Positions 11,834 through 22,865 of a stretch of DNA of 64,000 nt are shown here, piece after piece (position 1 is the stretch's first letter; every line of letters begins with the position of its first letter). This stretch comes from Chrysophaeum taylorii. Lineage: Eukaryota; Sar; Pelagophyceae; Pelagomonadales; Pelagomonadaceae. The position numbers were made by a program, and so were the translations under genes. The stretch lies in contig JAQMWT010000066.1 in the NCBI GenBank assembly GCA_029834535.1, positions 1 to 64,000 of the forward strand. Reading direction: 5' to 3'. The notes below the pieces were generated by a model that made no database searches, was not told where the DNA came from, and saw only the letters and a program-made list of their open reading frames with translations.

Positions 11834-12515
11834 ATGGCGGCCAGCAACGAGTACGACTTCTTGTTTAAGATCTTGATGATCGGGGACAGCGGGTGCGGGA
11901 AGAGCAGCCTCTTGCTGCGTTGGGCAGATCACGAGTTCAAGTCTGAATTCATCTGCACAATCGGGGTCGATTTCAAGATTCGGACGATGGACCTCGAGGG
12001 GAAAATCGCCAAGCTACAGATATGGGACACAGCCGGCCAGGAGCGGTTCAAGACGATCACCAACTCGTACTACCACGGTGCGCAGGGGGTCATGATTGTG
12101 TTTGACTTGACGAGCCATGACTCATTCGAACACGTCTCGGCATGGCTCTCGGAGGTGCAGCGACACTCTCCCAAAACGGTGCGCGTTATGCTCTGCGGCA
12201 ACAAGAGCGACCTCGCCTCGCGCCGCGAAGTGACTGTCGAGGAGGCCGTTGAGTTCGCTGATCGCCACGGCCTCCACTACATCGAGACCTCTGCCAAGCT
12301 GGACCACAACGTGCACTCCGCTTTCACTAAGATGGCCACAACTTTGCGCGAGCAGAGGTGCGTTATTTTTCGCGCGCATCATTTTTGTTGATGATGATTT
12401 GCCGCACAGGATCCTCATCGAGAGCGAGCAGCGCAAGCGCGGACACAGAGCCCTTAGACTCGAGGGGAGGAAACTCGACAACCCGGACGAAAATCCTGGG
12501 GGTTGGTGCTGCTAG
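11834..12515 (+). CDS. Rab-family small GTPase, two exons
   Basis: Exons are 11834-12357 and 12410-12515, with a 52-nt intron (GTGCGT...CACAG, phase 2), giving 209 residues, normal for a Rab. All G boxes are visible: P-loop GDSGCGKSS, switch I threonine in ICTIGVDFKIRT, DTAGQE, NKSD and ETSAK. The protein ends GGWCC, a double-cysteine geranylgeranylation site, so it should cycle on and off membranes and direct vesicle traffic. YDFLFKILMIGDSG and IGVDFKIRT place it near Rab1/Rab8. I cannot assign the exact subfamily. The start is the ATG before AASNEYDF; an upstream in-frame extension is open but lacks Rab character. It converges on the PAF-acetylhydrolase gene. Confidence 0.93.
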
Positions 12516-12786
12516 ATGCTTATTCACTCGCCGATCATCATTCCTTCTCTGCAGCGCCCGTCTTTCTATGCACAACTCCGACGAGATCCCGCGCGGCGGG
12601 TCCTCAACATTCGCTCGCCCAACCAGAAAATGCAAAAGCCCCGCTACGCATCTTGTCTCCGGAGGTAGTAAAGTCTCTTAGAGTTTTAGCATGCTCCTAT
12701 TATTTTTGCCGTCAGGGTGGGATCCGGAGGGTGGTTCGGCGTCCTCAGGGCTGTGTACCTCTCACTTAATCTCAGATTGATTTTAT

Positions 12787-14198
12787 TTACTTTTTTTTTT
12801 TGGGTGGGAACCAGCCTTCGAGAGCATCAAGAGTCTGGACCGTGGCTGCCGTGAGCGACGCCTTCGCGTCGGTCTCGCTGTGGTTTCCTACTATTGCTCT
12901 GTAGACGAACGCGAGCGGCCCGCTTTCGAAAATGATCGGGGCATCCTATGCTCGTGGCGATTAAATCTCTTGGCAGACTAAAGCTTACCGTTTGAGCAAA
13001 GTGGCCGCAGTCCGGTGAGTCGTGGATCCTCGAGCCTGGGCACTTGGCTGCAATGGCTTCGCAATTGTCCTTGCACAGATCCCAGAGCACCGAGCGGCCG
13101 TTGCGCCACACGACCACGCGGCCTGGTTGAGCGCGACTCTCGATTGATTGATGGAGGCGCGCACAGAGACGCTGGAAAACGAACGAACGGAAGTCGGCAG
13201 CGGCTTGACGAAGTCACGGAAGCGCAGCGGATACATGGCGTCGCCGTTGCCCTCGAGCCAAGGATCATAGAGCAGGCAATAGGAAAATCGCGAACCACCC
13301 GGACCCAGGACCTTTTTGGTTGAGCGAGTGACTTAGAGATATTATGAGAGCACTCACGCAGCTGATGGCAGAGGCGCCGCCGAAAGATTGCCCCAGGACC
13401 GCGACGTCGGTTCCCGAACGCGCGAAGGACGGCGGCACGCCAAGGTGTCGTACGAGCGCTTCGTTGATTCCATCGAGCGCCGCCTGCCGGAATTTCTCGA
13501 AAAAAACGCTGCGAGAAACTCACGATAACTTCGAGGCAGCGTTGGTCGCACTGCGCCCGCCGCCAGGCAGCTTTCGCAGCAGGGACGTCGTCGAAGTCAT
13601 CGACTTCGACCGGCTTATCTCTTTCCCAGCTGACGTAAGTCGCCAGGGTTTTCTTTCGTCCCGCGTCGTCGGTCGCCTCGTTGGCCACGGCGAGGCACGC
13701 CGAACCGTCGCAGTGCTCAACGGCGAGGGTCACGGCGCCTTGGCTCGCAATCTCCACGACAAACGTTGAGTTGATGTGCCGCCACCCGGTGAGCGAATGT
13801 GTGAAGACCTGTTTGTTGCGCCAAAATCATTTTGATGACTCGTTGATTTCAGCGCTGGTCACGACCGCCGTCGGCCAGCCATTGCCATCGGGGGCCTCGA
13901 GTGGCACCGCACCCACCGTCGCATTTACCGTGGCGTACCCAGTGGCTGCAGGACCCAGCCCACTCATCACCACCTCCCCGAAGCTGGCGCCAAAAACATC
14001 AGCCAGTTGACTCCGGCCCAGGGCACCAGCATGCTCGTTGCTTAACCAGCGAAGCGAGGACTCCTTCACGCTAGTCTCTGTCGAGGCCTTAGCTGCTGGA
14101 TAATAGACGACCACAGGTACGATGCCCGCAGGAGACGGCGCGCTCACATCAATCTCGATGGCACCGACTTCGTAAGGACCCGTCGGTTGTGGTAACAT
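12787..14198 (-). CDS. Platelet-activating-factor acetylhydrolase (group VII PLA2 type), multi-exon, possibly frame-broken
   Basis: Serine lipase that releases the sn-2 acetyl or short acyl group of PAF-like phospholipids. The N-terminus LPQPTGPYEVG and VYYPA is typical. After exon 1 come FTHSLTGW and AVEHCDGSA, then the nucleophile elbow GQSFGGAS. The acid region YDPWLEGNGD and the histidine region DCGHFAQ line up with the human Ser273/Asp296/His351 triad. Introns fit at 13809-13862, 13484-13523, 13312-13357 and 12946-12988 (40-54 nt, phase 0). The last exon ends GWFPPKKKK and stop. Near 13190-13215 the frame changes without a plausible GT-AG intron, so this could be a pseudogene, an assembly indel or a missed tiny intron. 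The start could instead be upstream at 14384. Confidence 0.78.
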
Positions 14199-14553
14199 CT
14201 GCCTGCGCGTGCTTATTCGACGCCCTTTCGACAATCCTTTTCCTACTGACGTGGAAGGGGTGGTTAATTCATGCAGAGCGCGGAGAGCACCGTCATTGGC
14301 CGAGCTGGTTTGATCCCCCAAAAAAATAAAATAAGGGTAAGTCTGCTTTATGTTTGGTCCTTCGATACAAATCTTCGCAGGCACGGTTGGTTGGGTTGGA
14401 TTATCATCTTGACGCGACGCGCCTCCTGGTTGGTTTGGTTTGATTCATTTTCGCCGACCTACGCTTTTTTTGTTGGTTTTGTTTGATTCATTATCTTCAC
14501 ACGCCTATTTTTCTTTTTTTTTTGTTCTCTTCGCCCACGCATTCCTGAACCGT
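14199..14553. other. Intergenic, TTGG-rich, no gene seen
   Basis: Contains GGTTGGTTGGGTTGG-like runs near 14382-14440 and 14470. Similar runs recur at 15045-15120, on the other side of the candidate ORF. No RNA gene or protein was recognised. Confidence 0.5.
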
Positions 14554-15003
14554 ATGGACGAGACAGCTCGCGCTGCGTGCCGGGCGGAGTTGAAGGATTT
14601 GAAGGATTTGAAGGACCTGTTCGACGAGAAGTTGCTGACCCAGGAAATGTACGACGCTGCCGTCGAGGAAATCCTAAAGAAATACGCTGCAGAGCCTGCG
14701 ACGCGCCGGCAACGGCAACGGCACCAGCCCCGGCACCAGAACCGGCACCAGAACCGGCACCAGCGACGACAACGGCAGCGGCGGCTCCGGCTGAAGCCGC
14801 TGCACCGTTTACAACGAAGCGACATGCAAAACCGTCGATTGAATCTTTCTTTGTTGGTCCCAGGGCGGGTGTTAGAGCGCCGGCCATCGCCGTGCCGCCA
14901 TACGAATGGGAGGAGAGCAACTCAGAACGTGTTCGTCATCTCCATGCCAAGATTTTTGGCCACAATGATGCGCGTCGCTCTGAAGAAACGGCGCACGTGG
15001 CTT
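14554..15003 (+). CDS. Unrecognised protein with SHOCT-like helix and Pro/Ala repeats, probably frame-broken
   Basis: From the ATG at 14554 the frame reads MDETARAACRAELKDL and on to LFDEKLLTQEMYDAAVEEIL. This short helical segment resembles SHOCT-type oligomerisation motifs (LKxLxDxGLITxxEY). From about 14700 the natural reading moves to another frame, with an APAPEPAPEPAPA repeat, then PSIESFFVGP and HLHAKIFG. There is no GT donor between the two parts, so an indel in the Pro/Ala-coding repeat is likelier than an intron. I do not recognise the rest. It may be a decaying gene. Confidence 0.35.
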
Positions 15004-15283
15004 GCGGGCCCCAGAAGACGACGCGACCGAGAACGCTGGGTGTTGGTTTTGGTTGGTTTGGCGCTTGGTTTGGTTGGATTGCTCAGGTTGATTGCGTTCC
15101 CCTGGTTGGTTGGGTTTGATTTTCTGGGATCATAATTTTTCGGGACGTTCGAACGGCCACCTAGTTGGAACGTCTCGTCCAATGACGGTACCAAGAGCTT
15201 TTCCATGCTGGGATGCTCAGTGAGCAAATACCGTCAACGCGCACGACGAAAGGAAGGTAGAAATAAGAGGTGTCTCAGCGGGA

Positions 15284-15324
15284 GCAGGCTTCGCCACCTT
15301 GATAAGCAGGCTTCGCCACCTTGA
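15284..15324 (+). repeat. 19-bp direct duplication
   Basis: GCAGGCTTCGCCACCTTGA occurs at 15284-15302 and again at 15306-15324. A (GTT)n run follows at about 15409-15428. Confidence 0.85.
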
Positions 15325-15713
15325 GTCTACACGCACGACGAGACTTAGTGGCGAGGCACGAGTAGAAGTGACGGACCAAAAGTGCGCGGCAGCCTATATT
15401 ATTACTATTGTTGTTGTTGTTGTTGTTATTATGGTTTGCAACTCCCAGGCTGAAAGAGCCAGAATGGATGAGCGCAAGGAAAAAAGGAAGGAGCAAGAAT
15501 ACAAAGGATATTCGCGAGGAGGGAAACAAGGATGAAGCAAGAACGTAAACTCTCAGAGGCAAAGGTAGGAAGAAGGGAGCAAGGCAAGGAGGAGCGACGT
15601 AAGGAGCTCAAAGAGGGGAAGGGAAAGAAGAAGAGTGACAAGCGGCAGGCGTGGTGATGCGGAAAGACACGAGGAGACGACACTATCTTATTACTAGTAT
15701 GGTTTGCAACTCC

Positions 15714-15813
15714 TACCCCAACTGTGTGATTTTGCTTAGTGATCCTGGACCGGCTCCTGCGGTCCAGCCTGGCTCCCGTGCCCGGGAGAGGCACGAAGTT
15801 AGTTAGTTAGTTA
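15714..15813 (+). mobile_element. Short LINE 3'-end insertion with 13-bp target site duplication
   Basis: A 100-bp, strongly 5'-truncated copy of the 3' UTR also seen at 8575-8690 (minus) and 22866-22945. It starts TACCCCAACTGTGTGATTTT, carries the hairpin CTCCCGTGCCCGGGAG, and ends in (GTTA)n. It is flanked by GGTTTGCAACTCC at 15701-15713 and 15814-15826, a clean 13-bp target site duplication. Truncation, a simple-repeat tail and a TSD of this length indicate target-primed reverse transcription. The duplicated target also occurs at 15433, so the site itself was repeated earlier. Confidence 0.82.
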
Positions 15814-15829
15814 GGTTTGCAACTCCCAG

Positions 15830-16540
15830 TCTCAAAGAGCCAGGATGATACTTGGGCGAGCAAAGCCGGCTTGCTGCGACAACAATCCCGGTGTCCTCTC
15901 GGGCAGTCCGCACATATTCGTCGCCCAGTTCGAACAGCAGGGGCTAAAGAAACTGCTTGGGATGTTCCTAACTCGTTGACTCAGAACACTACAACGACCG
16001 CCTTATTTTTACGACAATACCCCGCGGGTAACGTGCGCGCCTCTCAACCAGTCGCGCGCCCAGCCGTGTGCCGGCTCATTCGTTGGCGTGTAGATCGTCG
16101 TTGCCACCAAAGAGCAGTCTGTATGTGTCCTCGTCGTCCATGGCACCATCGCCTCAGATTTTACTGTTCGAGGCTGGATCTCCACAGGCGGGCAGGAATT
16201 TGGTTGATGACGTGGAGTTGACGGGTATCGAGAGCCCCGCCGCCGGCTTTGTTGATCTCAGCTTGATGTTGTTGGTTAGGGAGCAGCTCGGTAATGATCA
16301 TCATCAATGGCTTTCAGGAGTTCACGGCCCAGGCCCATTCGCGCGGCTTTTCTGCTCGCACGACGCAAGTTCGACTATATGTTGCGACACTCCTCACGAG
16401 TATCCCTGACGGACATAACGACCTCCCGCTCGATCCTAGTCGCGTGTGGTTCCAGAACGGTCCGACCCTGTTTCGGCTTAGTGCGACAAAAAAGGAAGGG
16501 TGGAAACGGAGTTCGGATAAATTTATAATCTCGTGATGGC
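15830..16540 (+). other. Decayed coding-like region, no gene assigned
   Basis: Several short plus-strand frames look protein-like but do not join, for example VLVVHGTIASDFTVRGW near 16110-16180 and VRLYVATLLTSIPDGHNDLP near 16370-16430. No family was recognised and no consistent set of short introns connects the frames. It may be an old pseudogene. Confidence 0.3.
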
Positions 16541-16864
16541 GCTACGACAGCATGATAATAACGCGTGTACCAGAAAAGGAACAGCCTACGAGGAAACCTA
16601 CGATGACGTCGTCGTCGAAGACAGGGTAAGAGCGACGTAGCTCGCTCCTGGTTGGTTGGGGAAGTAGCACGCGGATCCCCCTCCGAATACAAACATCAAC
16701 GCAGCAGCGATGATGTAATCAGGCACTCTTATGACAGTACTAGTCGGCGGAACAAACAAGAAGACAGACGGCAGTTGGGGTGCGTCGGTTAACCAGACAT
16801 AGCGAGGGAGCGAAGATCGAAGAAACACAGTAAAGATGGCGGAGAGTGGACAGTGCGCACACAG

Positions 16865-16914
16865 TGTGGATGAAAGAAAGAAAGAAAGAAATAAAGAAAG
16901 AAAGAAAGAAACTC
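16865..16914 (+). repeat. (GAAA)n microsatellite
   Basis: About 45 bp of GAAA repeats with one interruption. The flanks 16541-16860 and 16915-17199 show no recognisable gene. Confidence 0.9.
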
Positions 16915-17199
16915 ACACTCCAGGCGCGCGATAAGACGGGAGTAGGTGATGCGCACGGAGCGAGAGAGACCACGAACGCGCGACGAAGGGACCGAAGACA
17001 GACACTAGGCAGTAGTTTCTTCTTCACGTTTGCGCTCGCGAACGAGAGACGAGGGGAGAGTTCTTTCTGTGGCGCGCCGTGCCGTGCGGTGACCACAAGA
17101 GCGGCAACGAAAGGCGCAAGCGCGGGGTACTCCGTTATTATAACGTTCGCGGCTATCGTCGGAATTGGCGTAAACCTTGATCACAACGGCGAAGGAGGG

Positions 17200-20100
17200 T
17201 CAGCGAGCGGGTTTCTTCAAGCGGATGGTCTCGAGGTTGTTGAGGACGGCGTGCCTGCGAAGGAGGAGTGAGCACGGAGGAGAGAGAGATATAACAACGG
17301 TCGAACTTACTCGACGCGCGCTTGGCGACTGCGATCGAGGCCCGACGCGTGGTCCTCGGGAGCCTGCGGCGTGTCGGCATTTTGGTGCCTCGGGCGGTCG
17401 CGGGTGCCGAGGTATCCGTCGTCGGCCAGGGCCTGGAGGAGCTGGGCGTACTTGGTGCGATCGGAGGATCGCGGAACGAGGCGGTCGTAGACGAAGAGGC
17501 AGGCGTGGACCATTGCCGACGCCGGGCGCGTGGCCTGGTGGTCGCAGGGGACGAGGAGCAGCGAGGCGTCGCCGCCGTGGGCGTCGTGCAGGGCCTTGGA
17601 GTGCGAGGGCGAGACGAAGTCGTCGCGCGCGCCGTGAACGAAGAGCACGGGAGTTGCCGAGTGGCGCATGTTGGCGACGTGGGCGATGGGGGAAACGTCG
17701 TAGACGTCGAAGCCCGCGCGGTGTTTGACCGAGCTGCGTACGAGGGAGAGCGCGGCCTCGGTAATGGCCGAGAGGACGAGCTCGCGGGCTCCGGCCGAGG
17801 GTCCTCCTCCTCCGTCGTCGCCGTCGTCGAATTTCGCGTCGTCGTCGTTCGAGCGGGCGCCCGAGGTGCTCGTCGTGTTCCCGGCGCTATTATTGTTATT
17901 GCGGCCACCTCGACGGCGGGCCTTGGCGACGAGCTCGCGGCAGAGGTCGACCAAAGAGGAGTAGGGCGAGTCGGCGACGACGGCCGAGGCGTGCGGGTCT
18001 CGGGTCGAGGCGTAGAGAAGGGCCGTAGAGGCGCCCATGGATCTGCCCCAGAGCGCGACGCGGCTGACGAGTTTGCGTCGGCGGAGGTCGTCGACGACGG
18101 CGGCGACGTCGTCGCGCTCGAAGTGTCCGAGGCTGACGAACTCGCCGCCCGAGTTTCCGGAACCGGCGCAGTCGACGGCGCAGAGCGAGAGGCCGCCGAG
18201 GGCGAGGGGCCGAAGGAGCGAGAGGGATCCGAGGCGGCTGCAGGCGTTGCCGTGGACGTAGACGACGCAGGGCGGGCGGTCGTCGTCGCCACTTTTTGAT
18301 GTCGGCGGCTCGTTCGCGAGCTTGGGCGTCCAGAGCGAGTAGCGGACCTCGAGGCCGCGCTCGTTCGGGACCGCGAAGTCGTCGCGGTGGACCACGACGG
18401 GGGTCGCCGGCGACGACGAGGAGGCTGATCTGGGGGGCGTCGCCCAGAAGGTCGACGTCGCCTTGGAGGAGGAGGAGGCGGCGGCGGATCCCGCCGATTG
18501 TCTCTGCTGCTTGGCGTCGACGACCGAGAGGCCGCGCGGCGGACGTATCGCGAAGTCGCGCGCCCCGAGACGTTTTTCGTCGAAGGTCGCCCTCGGCGGC
18601 CGGATGATCACCTTGACGAGGGCCTGGAAGGCGGCCTTGACCTCCGGGCCGGCGAGCGCGAAGCCGCGCTCGGGGAGCGAATCTCCAAGCTCGAGGCGAG
18701 TCGCGTCGTCGTCCGAGTCAGACTCGTCCGAGTCGAAGGTCTCGAGGACCTTGGCGGGCGCCGCGCCCTCCGAGCCGCCGCGCCGCAGGAGGAGCGGCTT
18801 GGACGCGTCGGCGGCGAGCTTGTTGTCGCTCGCCGAGCGGCGGGGCGGACCGCCGTTGGCCGTTGCCGAAACGCGGCGGTCCGCGACCACGCCTCGAAAC
18901 TTTTTGACCAACCTCTCGCGCTCGGCGCGGGCCGAGGCGCTGCGCTGGATCCCCGAGGAGGACCCGTTGGCGGCCTCGGCGGTCAGCGTGACGAAGGGTC
19001 GCTCGGGGCCTTCGAAGGGGCCGACGGCGGGGGCGCAGACGACGCCGTTGACGCCGCAGTCGATGCCGCACACGAAGAACCGCGAGAGCGCGTTGATCCA
19101 AGTGACGCTCGAGACGCCGACGCGGTCGTAGTAGTCGACGCGGTCGACGCGCTCGAGGTTCCGGCGCGTTCCCTCGTTCCGCGCGGCCCTCCGCGCGGCA
19201 CACAACGCCGACCACCAGCTCGACGTCGCGGCGGGCGTCTCGAACCGCAAGAATATAGATTCGCCCCGGCCGTTGTTGGGCCTTTTGGCCGCCGAGGCCA
19301 CCGTCCGAGACGACGAAGCGGGATACCCCCCCCGGAGCAGGCCGTCCGATCGCGCCGACGGCTCGAGCCGGAACTCGAGGACGCACGGCGCGTCGCGGCG
19401 AATCTGCCGCACGGTCGACAGGTACGCCAGCACGCGCGTCGCCTCGGCCGCGTCTCGGGCGTATTGCAGCGACCGCGGCGCCGCGTCGCGGAGCTCGAGC
19501 CAGACGCGTCGCCGGGCGAGCCCGTCCACCGACGCGAGGCTGCCCCAGCCCGTTCTCGCGTTCACGCCCGTCGCCGCCGCCGCCAAGCTGCCGCCGGGGT
19601 TCCACCACCACGACGACTCGTCGCGACGCCGGCGCGGCTGCTCGGGGGAGCGCGCCCCTCGCGGGTCCTCGAGGCTTTCGTTGTCGTCGTCGTCGTCGTC
19701 GTAGTCGTCGTCGTCGGAGATCGCGTCGACGGCCGGCTCCTCGTCGTGGCTGGGCTCGCCCGGCGCGTCGTCGTCGAAGGGCGCGTCGGTCCTCTCCAGC
19801 GCGCGCGCGGGCCAGGGCGGCACGCACGTCGCGACCAGGAGGTCGCGCGCGGCGTCGAAGTCGAGGGCGTCGCGCTCGGTTTCGCGGAAACGTTCCTGGA
19901 GCTCGAAGTAGTCGAGCGGGAGCTTGGTCGAGGACGCGCCAGGACCGAGGCGCCGGATCTCGCGCTCGAGCGACCTCCGGTCGACGACGAGGGGGTGCCG
20001 AGACGCGGCCTTGCAGAGATCCACGAAAGCGCGCTCGTCGACGACGTCGTTCGACGCGCGCTCGTCGAAGAGCGCGCGGAGCGCGAACCGTTTCGCGATT

Positions 20101-20795
20101 TCCGAGCCCCCTGGAGGCTGGAGCCGCAGGTGGCGCCGGCCCGCGATCCGCGCGTGCTCGCAGTCCAAGCACCGCGTCGAGCCGCCCGATTCCCCCTCGG
20201 GCTTGGCGCACTCCTGGCACACCACGTCGCCGCACGAGGCGCAGTTCACGGGCGTCGCCAAACGCGGCGACGGGCTCGGCAGCGACAATATGGACGCGAG
20301 CGTCGCGCCGCACAAAGCGCAGCTCGCCGCCGACCCGATCGGTTCCATCATACCGAGCCGCCGCTCGTTCGCGTTATGCATCTCGCGCCGCAACATCGCC
20401 TCGGCAGTCGACCCGTACTCCGCGCTCGCGCACATTTCGGCGAGCATCGGGGAGCAGATCTGTTCGACCCGCTCCGCGAACGCCCGCGCCTGCGCATCGC
20501 CGTACCGCCAGTCTGCAACCAACGCGACCACGGCCGCCTCGCTCCGCGACGTGCACACCCTCCACCGCGCCTCCCCGCTCCACCGCATAGACGTGTGGAA
20601 CTTCCACGACGGCTCCGCGAATGCCGCCGCCTGCCGCGCCGCCTGGGACATCGCGCTATTGCACCCCGCATCGGACACCTCCACCACCGTCGGCCTCTTC
20701 TTCGATAATGACTCCACGGGCACGCCGAGGGAGCAATAATAAAGCTTCGGCGCCACCTCGGGCGCCCATTCGCTCGTGAGCGGGAGCCCCGGCAT
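17200..20795 (-). CDS. FYVE-like zinc finger / PH-like / alpha-beta hydrolase fusion protein
   Basis: Exon 1 is 20795-17311. A 56-nt intron (GTAAGT...TCGCAG) reads through an apparent stop, and exon 2 (17254-17200) adds HAVLNNLETIRLKKPAR, for 1179 residues. Residues about 159-212 hold eight cysteines in FYVE-like spacing (CALC, NCASCGDVVCQEC, CLDC), without the RRHHCR lipid-binding box. Residues about 415-520 resemble a PH fold ending in a W-rich helix. Residues about 800-1120 are an alpha/beta hydrolase of the ABHD/BEM46 type, with oxyanion YVHGNA, nucleophile GRSMGAS, acid HGARDDFVSP and histidine PCDHQA, so all catalytic residues are present. Acidic and low-complexity linkers separate the parts. 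It probably acts on a lipid or acyl ester at an endomembrane, which is inference. It is divergent from the 21272 hydrolase gene. Confidence 0.85.
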
Positions 20796-20799
20796 CGAC

Positions 20800-20876
20800 G
20801 ATCAAGATCAAGATCAAGATCGATCTATCTATGGCTCGATCGATCGATCGATCGATCGATCGATCGATCTCGAGTG
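20800..20876. repeat. (GATC)n and (GATCAA)n microsatellite in a divergent promoter
   Basis: GATCAA repeats (20803-20822) run into a long GATC tract (about 20833-20872). It lies between two divergent genes, so it may sit in a shared promoter. GATC repeats also form a palindrome. Confidence 0.85.
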
Positions 20877-21271
20877 AGCAGGCTACCTAGTCGTCCAGCC
20901 GTGAGGCGCCGTGGACGGACGGACGCACGAGGGGGTTATTTTGATAAAGGGGAGAAATTTTTTTCTTCTTTCGGAACCTTTCGTAAACCTCCCTTCCCTC
21001 AACGGGTCGGGTGGGCACCCTCCTACCCAACGGGCCTCAACTTGAAAAACTGATTTTGGAGTCGTCGCCGGCGGCGCCGGCGGCGTTCGTCGTGCGAAAA
21101 AAAGATAATAAAGAAGATCGTGTCGTGGTGGTCCCACGATGCCGACGCTCACCGTGTTTTGGGAAGGTGCGCGACGTGTTAGTCAGTCAGGCAGTCAGTA
21201 ACTCGGACGCAGGCACGGCCAACACGCTCAACCCCCCAACGACGCAGATCGGCCTCTTCGCCGCGGCGACT

Positions 21272-22192
21272 ATGGCGATCGACATTACCCACGAAGGTGG
21301 GCTCCCCTACAGGCGCGAGACCTCGTTGCGATCGCCGCCGCGCGACCACTTCAAGATGGCCTTTGACGGCTGCGCCGTGACCAACGGGATGCTGGGCCTG
21401 TTGTTCGCCGTCGGCCTCCGCCAGCAAGCGCGCCGCGTCAAGACGCGCATCGAGCAGCTCCTCGCCGCCTACGGCCAGACCGTCAAGTGCAACGTCCTGG
21501 GGCTGAGCCGCGGGGGCGTGGCCGCAATTTTCCTCGCGCAGGCCCTCGAGTGCTACGACAAGACGGCCGTCGAGCTCAACTTGCTCCTCTTCGACCCCGT
21601 CCCGGGCGACCAGACGTGGTCCGGCTTTCCGTACACGGGCTCCTTCGCCAAGGACTTGTCAAACTGCGCGAGCCTCCGGCGCGTCCTCGCCGTCTACCCT
21701 CACGAACCCCTCCCCGACATCACCTTCCACGCCCCGCTCCTCTGCGCCTACCCCCGCGAGTGCGACGTCGAGGAGGACGTCACGCTCGGCTGCCACCAGG
21801 GCGCGCTCTTCGCGACGCGACGATCTACGCACACCGTTCACCGCGCCTCGAACCTCTCCTTTCGCCGTATCGTTAACTTCTTCGAAGAGGTCGGCACGCC
21901 TCTCGACCTCGACTCGTACTTTTCCTACCAGCCGACCGACACGGATTGCCTCGCGATTTGCCGCGAGGCCCTCGCCAAAAACCAAGCCACGCGACGCAAG
22001 CCCCACGATGGCACGGCCAGGGGCCGCCTCCTCGTCCGCAGGTCCGTGGGCCTTTTTCTGAACAAGTACCACAAGGCCCTCGAAAGCAAGCACGAAGACC
22101 ACATCGACGACCGCATATTCAGGGAAACCTTCCGCAAACCCCAGTTTATGCTCGACATTGAATGCCCGGACGCGCAACGAGCTTGCTTCTGA
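21272..22192 (+). CDS. Alpha/beta-hydrolase-like protein, family uncertain
   Basis: The likely start is the ATG at 21272 (MAIDITHEGG). The frame is open further upstream, but that part is unlike a protein domain. The product is 306 residues without an intron. A nucleophile elbow, LGLSRGGVAA, follows a helix-rich segment (KTRIEQLLAAYG), as in lipase-like hydrolases of the 'GLSRGG/GFSRGA' kind. Downstream LLFDPVPGDQTWSG could supply the acid, and a histidine is available in CHQGALF or THTVHRAS. It recalls the hydrolase-like domains of bacterial effector families (DUF2235/DUF5621 type), but I cannot confirm this. No signal peptide or membrane segment was seen. Confidence 0.6.
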   Translation: MAIDITHEGGLPYRRETSLRSPPRDHFKMAFDGCAVTNGMLGLLFAVGLRQQARRVKTRIEQLLAAYGQTVKCNVLGLSRGGVAAIFLAQALECYDKTAVELNLLLFDPVPGDQTWSGFPYTGSFAKDLSNCASLRRVLAVYPHEPLPDITFHAPLLCAYPRECDVEEDVTLGCHQGALFATRRSTHTVHRASNLSFRRIVNFFEEVGTPLDLDSYFSYQPTDTDCLAICREALAKNQATRRKPHDGTARGRLLVRRSVGLFLNKYHKALESKHEDHIDDRIFRETFRKPQFMLDIECPDAQRACF

Positions 22193-22865
22193 TGAGGAGG
22201 CACCTTACATCGCAGCACGCGCGGTGCGGACTTGACGCCACGAGCTCTCCACGCCACGTGCCTATTTTTATTATTATCATTGAAGCAGGATGGGGTCGGC
22301 TCGCGGCAACGACGCCGGAACAACAACGAGTGGTATTCTTTAGCTCTCTCGTGCGTGCGCGCTCTCGTTGCGTGGTTGTAATAGTAAGAGGGAAATGTAC
22401 GACCGTTCTAAAAGGCAGTCTTGGTGGCGCGCTCTCATTTTCTGTTCCAGCCACCTCTGAAAGAAAAGTGGAATCGAAAGTGTCCACTTCAGACGGGGGC
22501 GCGTGTTGCATTAAATGAATTCTCAGAACTTTAAACAACAGGAGGAGAAGAAGAAATAAAAGGCTGATGCGAAGAAACGTGATGGAGATATGAAGGAATT
22601 CGCCGACTGCGGTTGCGATGGAGGACGGTGCCTCATGAATCCTGAGCCTTGCGAGGGCATCCGCCCTCCCGGCGTAGGTTGGCACCTATTCGCCTCCCGG
22701 GCGGGCCGGTTGGCAGCCGGAACGTTCGCAGTGGGACGGGGTATGGCCGGGGGGTGAAGACGGAAGGTTATCGGCGAGTTGGTTGTCAGTCACATCGCGG
22801 TCTCCTCGTCGCATTGCGACAAGCTTGATGGTCACTCTCCGCCGACCGACCTTTCGGCGCTCCTC
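22193..22865. other. Intergenic, no gene recognised
   Basis: The first 450 bp hold nothing recognisable. From about 22640 the sequence is GC-rich, and its right end runs into the LINE 3' UTR. It may be the upstream part of that element, but no reverse transcriptase motif could be read. Confidence 0.4.

Noticed and set aside
16846-17271. A 141-codon plus-strand ORF
   Set aside because: Begins in a (GAAA)n repeat and overlaps the 3' exon of the hydrolase gene on the other strand.
18498-20708. A 736-codon plus-strand frame opposite the FYVE/hydrolase gene
   Set aside because: Arg/Val/Ala-rich with no domain, opposite a gene with clear motifs. Long antisense frames are expected in GC-rich DNA.
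20833-20872. (GATC)n as a regulatory operator
   Set aside because: A simple microsatellite; nothing else supports a binding site.
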